32,355 nucleotides of DNA from Cyanobacteria bacterium SBLK (GTDB taxonomy: Bacteria > Cyanobacteriota > Cyanobacteriia > Cyanobacteriales > Spirulinaceae): assembly GCA_017746715.1 (NCBI GenBank), contig JAGHZQ010000050.1:1-32355 (forward strand), in the 5' to 3' direction. Positions 31,856 to 32,355 of this stretch are shown one piece after another; the first letter of the stretch is position 1, and every line of letters starts with the position of its first letter. A model generated the notes under the pieces. That model made no database searches and was not told the origin of the DNA. It saw only the letters and a program-made list of their open reading frames with translations. A program made the position numbers and the translations under genes.

Positions 31856-32355
31856 ATGAAACGTTTTGCTAAAACTCTGGCTATGCTGGGTATTGGTGGT
31901 GCGATCGCCATTTTAACCCTCGGATGCAATGCAACTATCGATCGCGGGCGGGTGGAAAGTTCCTTACAACAGGCTCTCGCCAGTGCCGAGGCGGAGAACT
32001 ATAGCGAGGCGATCGCACAATACGACAAGGTTTTAAAACTGGATTCCGATTCGGTGGAGGCCTATTACAATCGCGGTTTTGCCCGTTATAAAACTTTGGA
32101 TAGCGAGGGGGCGATCGCGGATTATACCGAGGCGATTGCCCGCGATCGCAACTATATTCCAGCCTATACCAATCGCGGGGCGGCTTATTTGGAACAACAG
32201 GAATACGAGAAGGCTGTAGCGGATTTCAGTTATGCGATCGGGTTGCAGCCGGATTTGGCTTTGGCTTACTACAACCGAGGTATTGCTCGCTATCAACTCG
32301 GACAAGTGGGAGAAGGTAAGGAGGATTTAGAAAAGGCGGCGGGGTTGTACAAAGC
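31856..32355 (+). CDS. TPR-repeat lipoprotein (truncated by the window end)
   Basis: ATG 31856 follows GGGGAAA and opens MKRFAKTLAMLGIGGAIAIL, then TLGC, a lipobox with the cysteine near residue 24. The protein should be an envelope-anchored lipoprotein. From about residue 40 it consists of tetratricopeptide repeats: AEAENYSEAIAQYDKVLKLD, AYYNRGFARYKTLDSEGAIA, AYTNRGAAYLEQQEYEKAVA and LAYYNRGIARYQLGQVGEGK. TPRs bind protein partners, and nothing shows which. At least 166 codons are in the window and the frame is open at 32355. It lies 157 bases after the PEP-CTERM gene on the same strand. Confidence 0.88.
   Translation, partial: MKRFAKTLAMLGIGGAIAILTLGCNATIDRGRVESSLQQALASAEAENYSEAIAQYDKVLKLDSDSVEAYYNRGFARYKTLDSEGAIADYTEAIARDRNYIPAYTNRGAAYLEQQEYEKAVADFSYAIGLQPDLALAYYNRGIARYQLGQVGEGKEDLEKAAGLYK

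Overview
The window looks like chromosomal DNA of a non-marine-picoplankton cyanobacterium. The HIP1 octamer GCGATCGC occurs throughout, and there are seven genes with PEP-CTERM (VPEP-type) sorting tails, a tau-type clamp-loader fragment next to holA, and TPS-exported CHAT proteins. All of these are typical of larger, often filamentous, cyanobacteria. I cannot name the species. No rRNA, tRNA or CRISPR array was seen.

Layout. (1) 0.2-12.8 kb is a type Vb (two-partner) secretion locus. An Omp85-type transporter (minus strand) is divergent from two giant tandem exoproteins. Each exoprotein carries a TPS secretion domain at its N-terminus and a CHAT caspase-like peptidase with an intact His/Cys pair at its C-terminus. 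(2) 12.9-17.9 kb holds a small conserved protein and a cluster of five PEP-CTERM surface proteins. Two of these genes and the small gene share an upstream element, TTGCGA-N16-CCCGATA, with invariant spacing. A family 2 glycosyltransferase follows at 18.0-18.9 kb. (3) 18.9-22.1 kb, minus strand, holds a small gene whose 5' end looks frameshifted, holA (DNA polymerase III delta), a 5'-truncated dnaX, and a tnpB-only IS200/IS605-type element. The right-end hairpin of that element sits directly against the dnaX remnant. (4) 22.2-22.9 kb holds another PEP-CTERM gene. (5) 23.1-30.3 kb is an accessory island. It contains a nucleotidyltransferase-like protein, a RecD/Dda-like helicase with no visible Walker A, three evenly spaced 20-bp palindromes, and a short ParA-like ATPase. 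These are followed by a GNAT acetyltransferase overlapping an unknown gene. A convergent three-gene operon then encodes an unknown protein, a RuvC-like nuclease domain on an unknown N-terminus, and a protein ending in a beta-clamp-binding motif. (6) 30.5-32.4 kb holds a seventh PEP-CTERM protein and a TPR lipoprotein that runs off the window.

How the genes may work together. The TpsB pore probably exports both CHAT exoproteins. The PEP-CTERM proteins would be processed at the envelope by an exosortase encoded elsewhere, and the neighbouring glycosyltransferase could modify surface polymers. The island at 24-30 kb combines partition-like, helicase, resolvase-like and clamp-binding components. 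It is the best candidate here for an undescribed DNA-maintenance or mobile system, but no function is established.

Gene starts were chosen from ribosome binding sites and signal peptides where possible. Several long open frames begin at upstream TTG or GTG codons that I consider unlikely. The only gene-free stretch over 300 bases is the divergent region at 2131-2454. Bases 1-231 show only scattered HIP1 sites.
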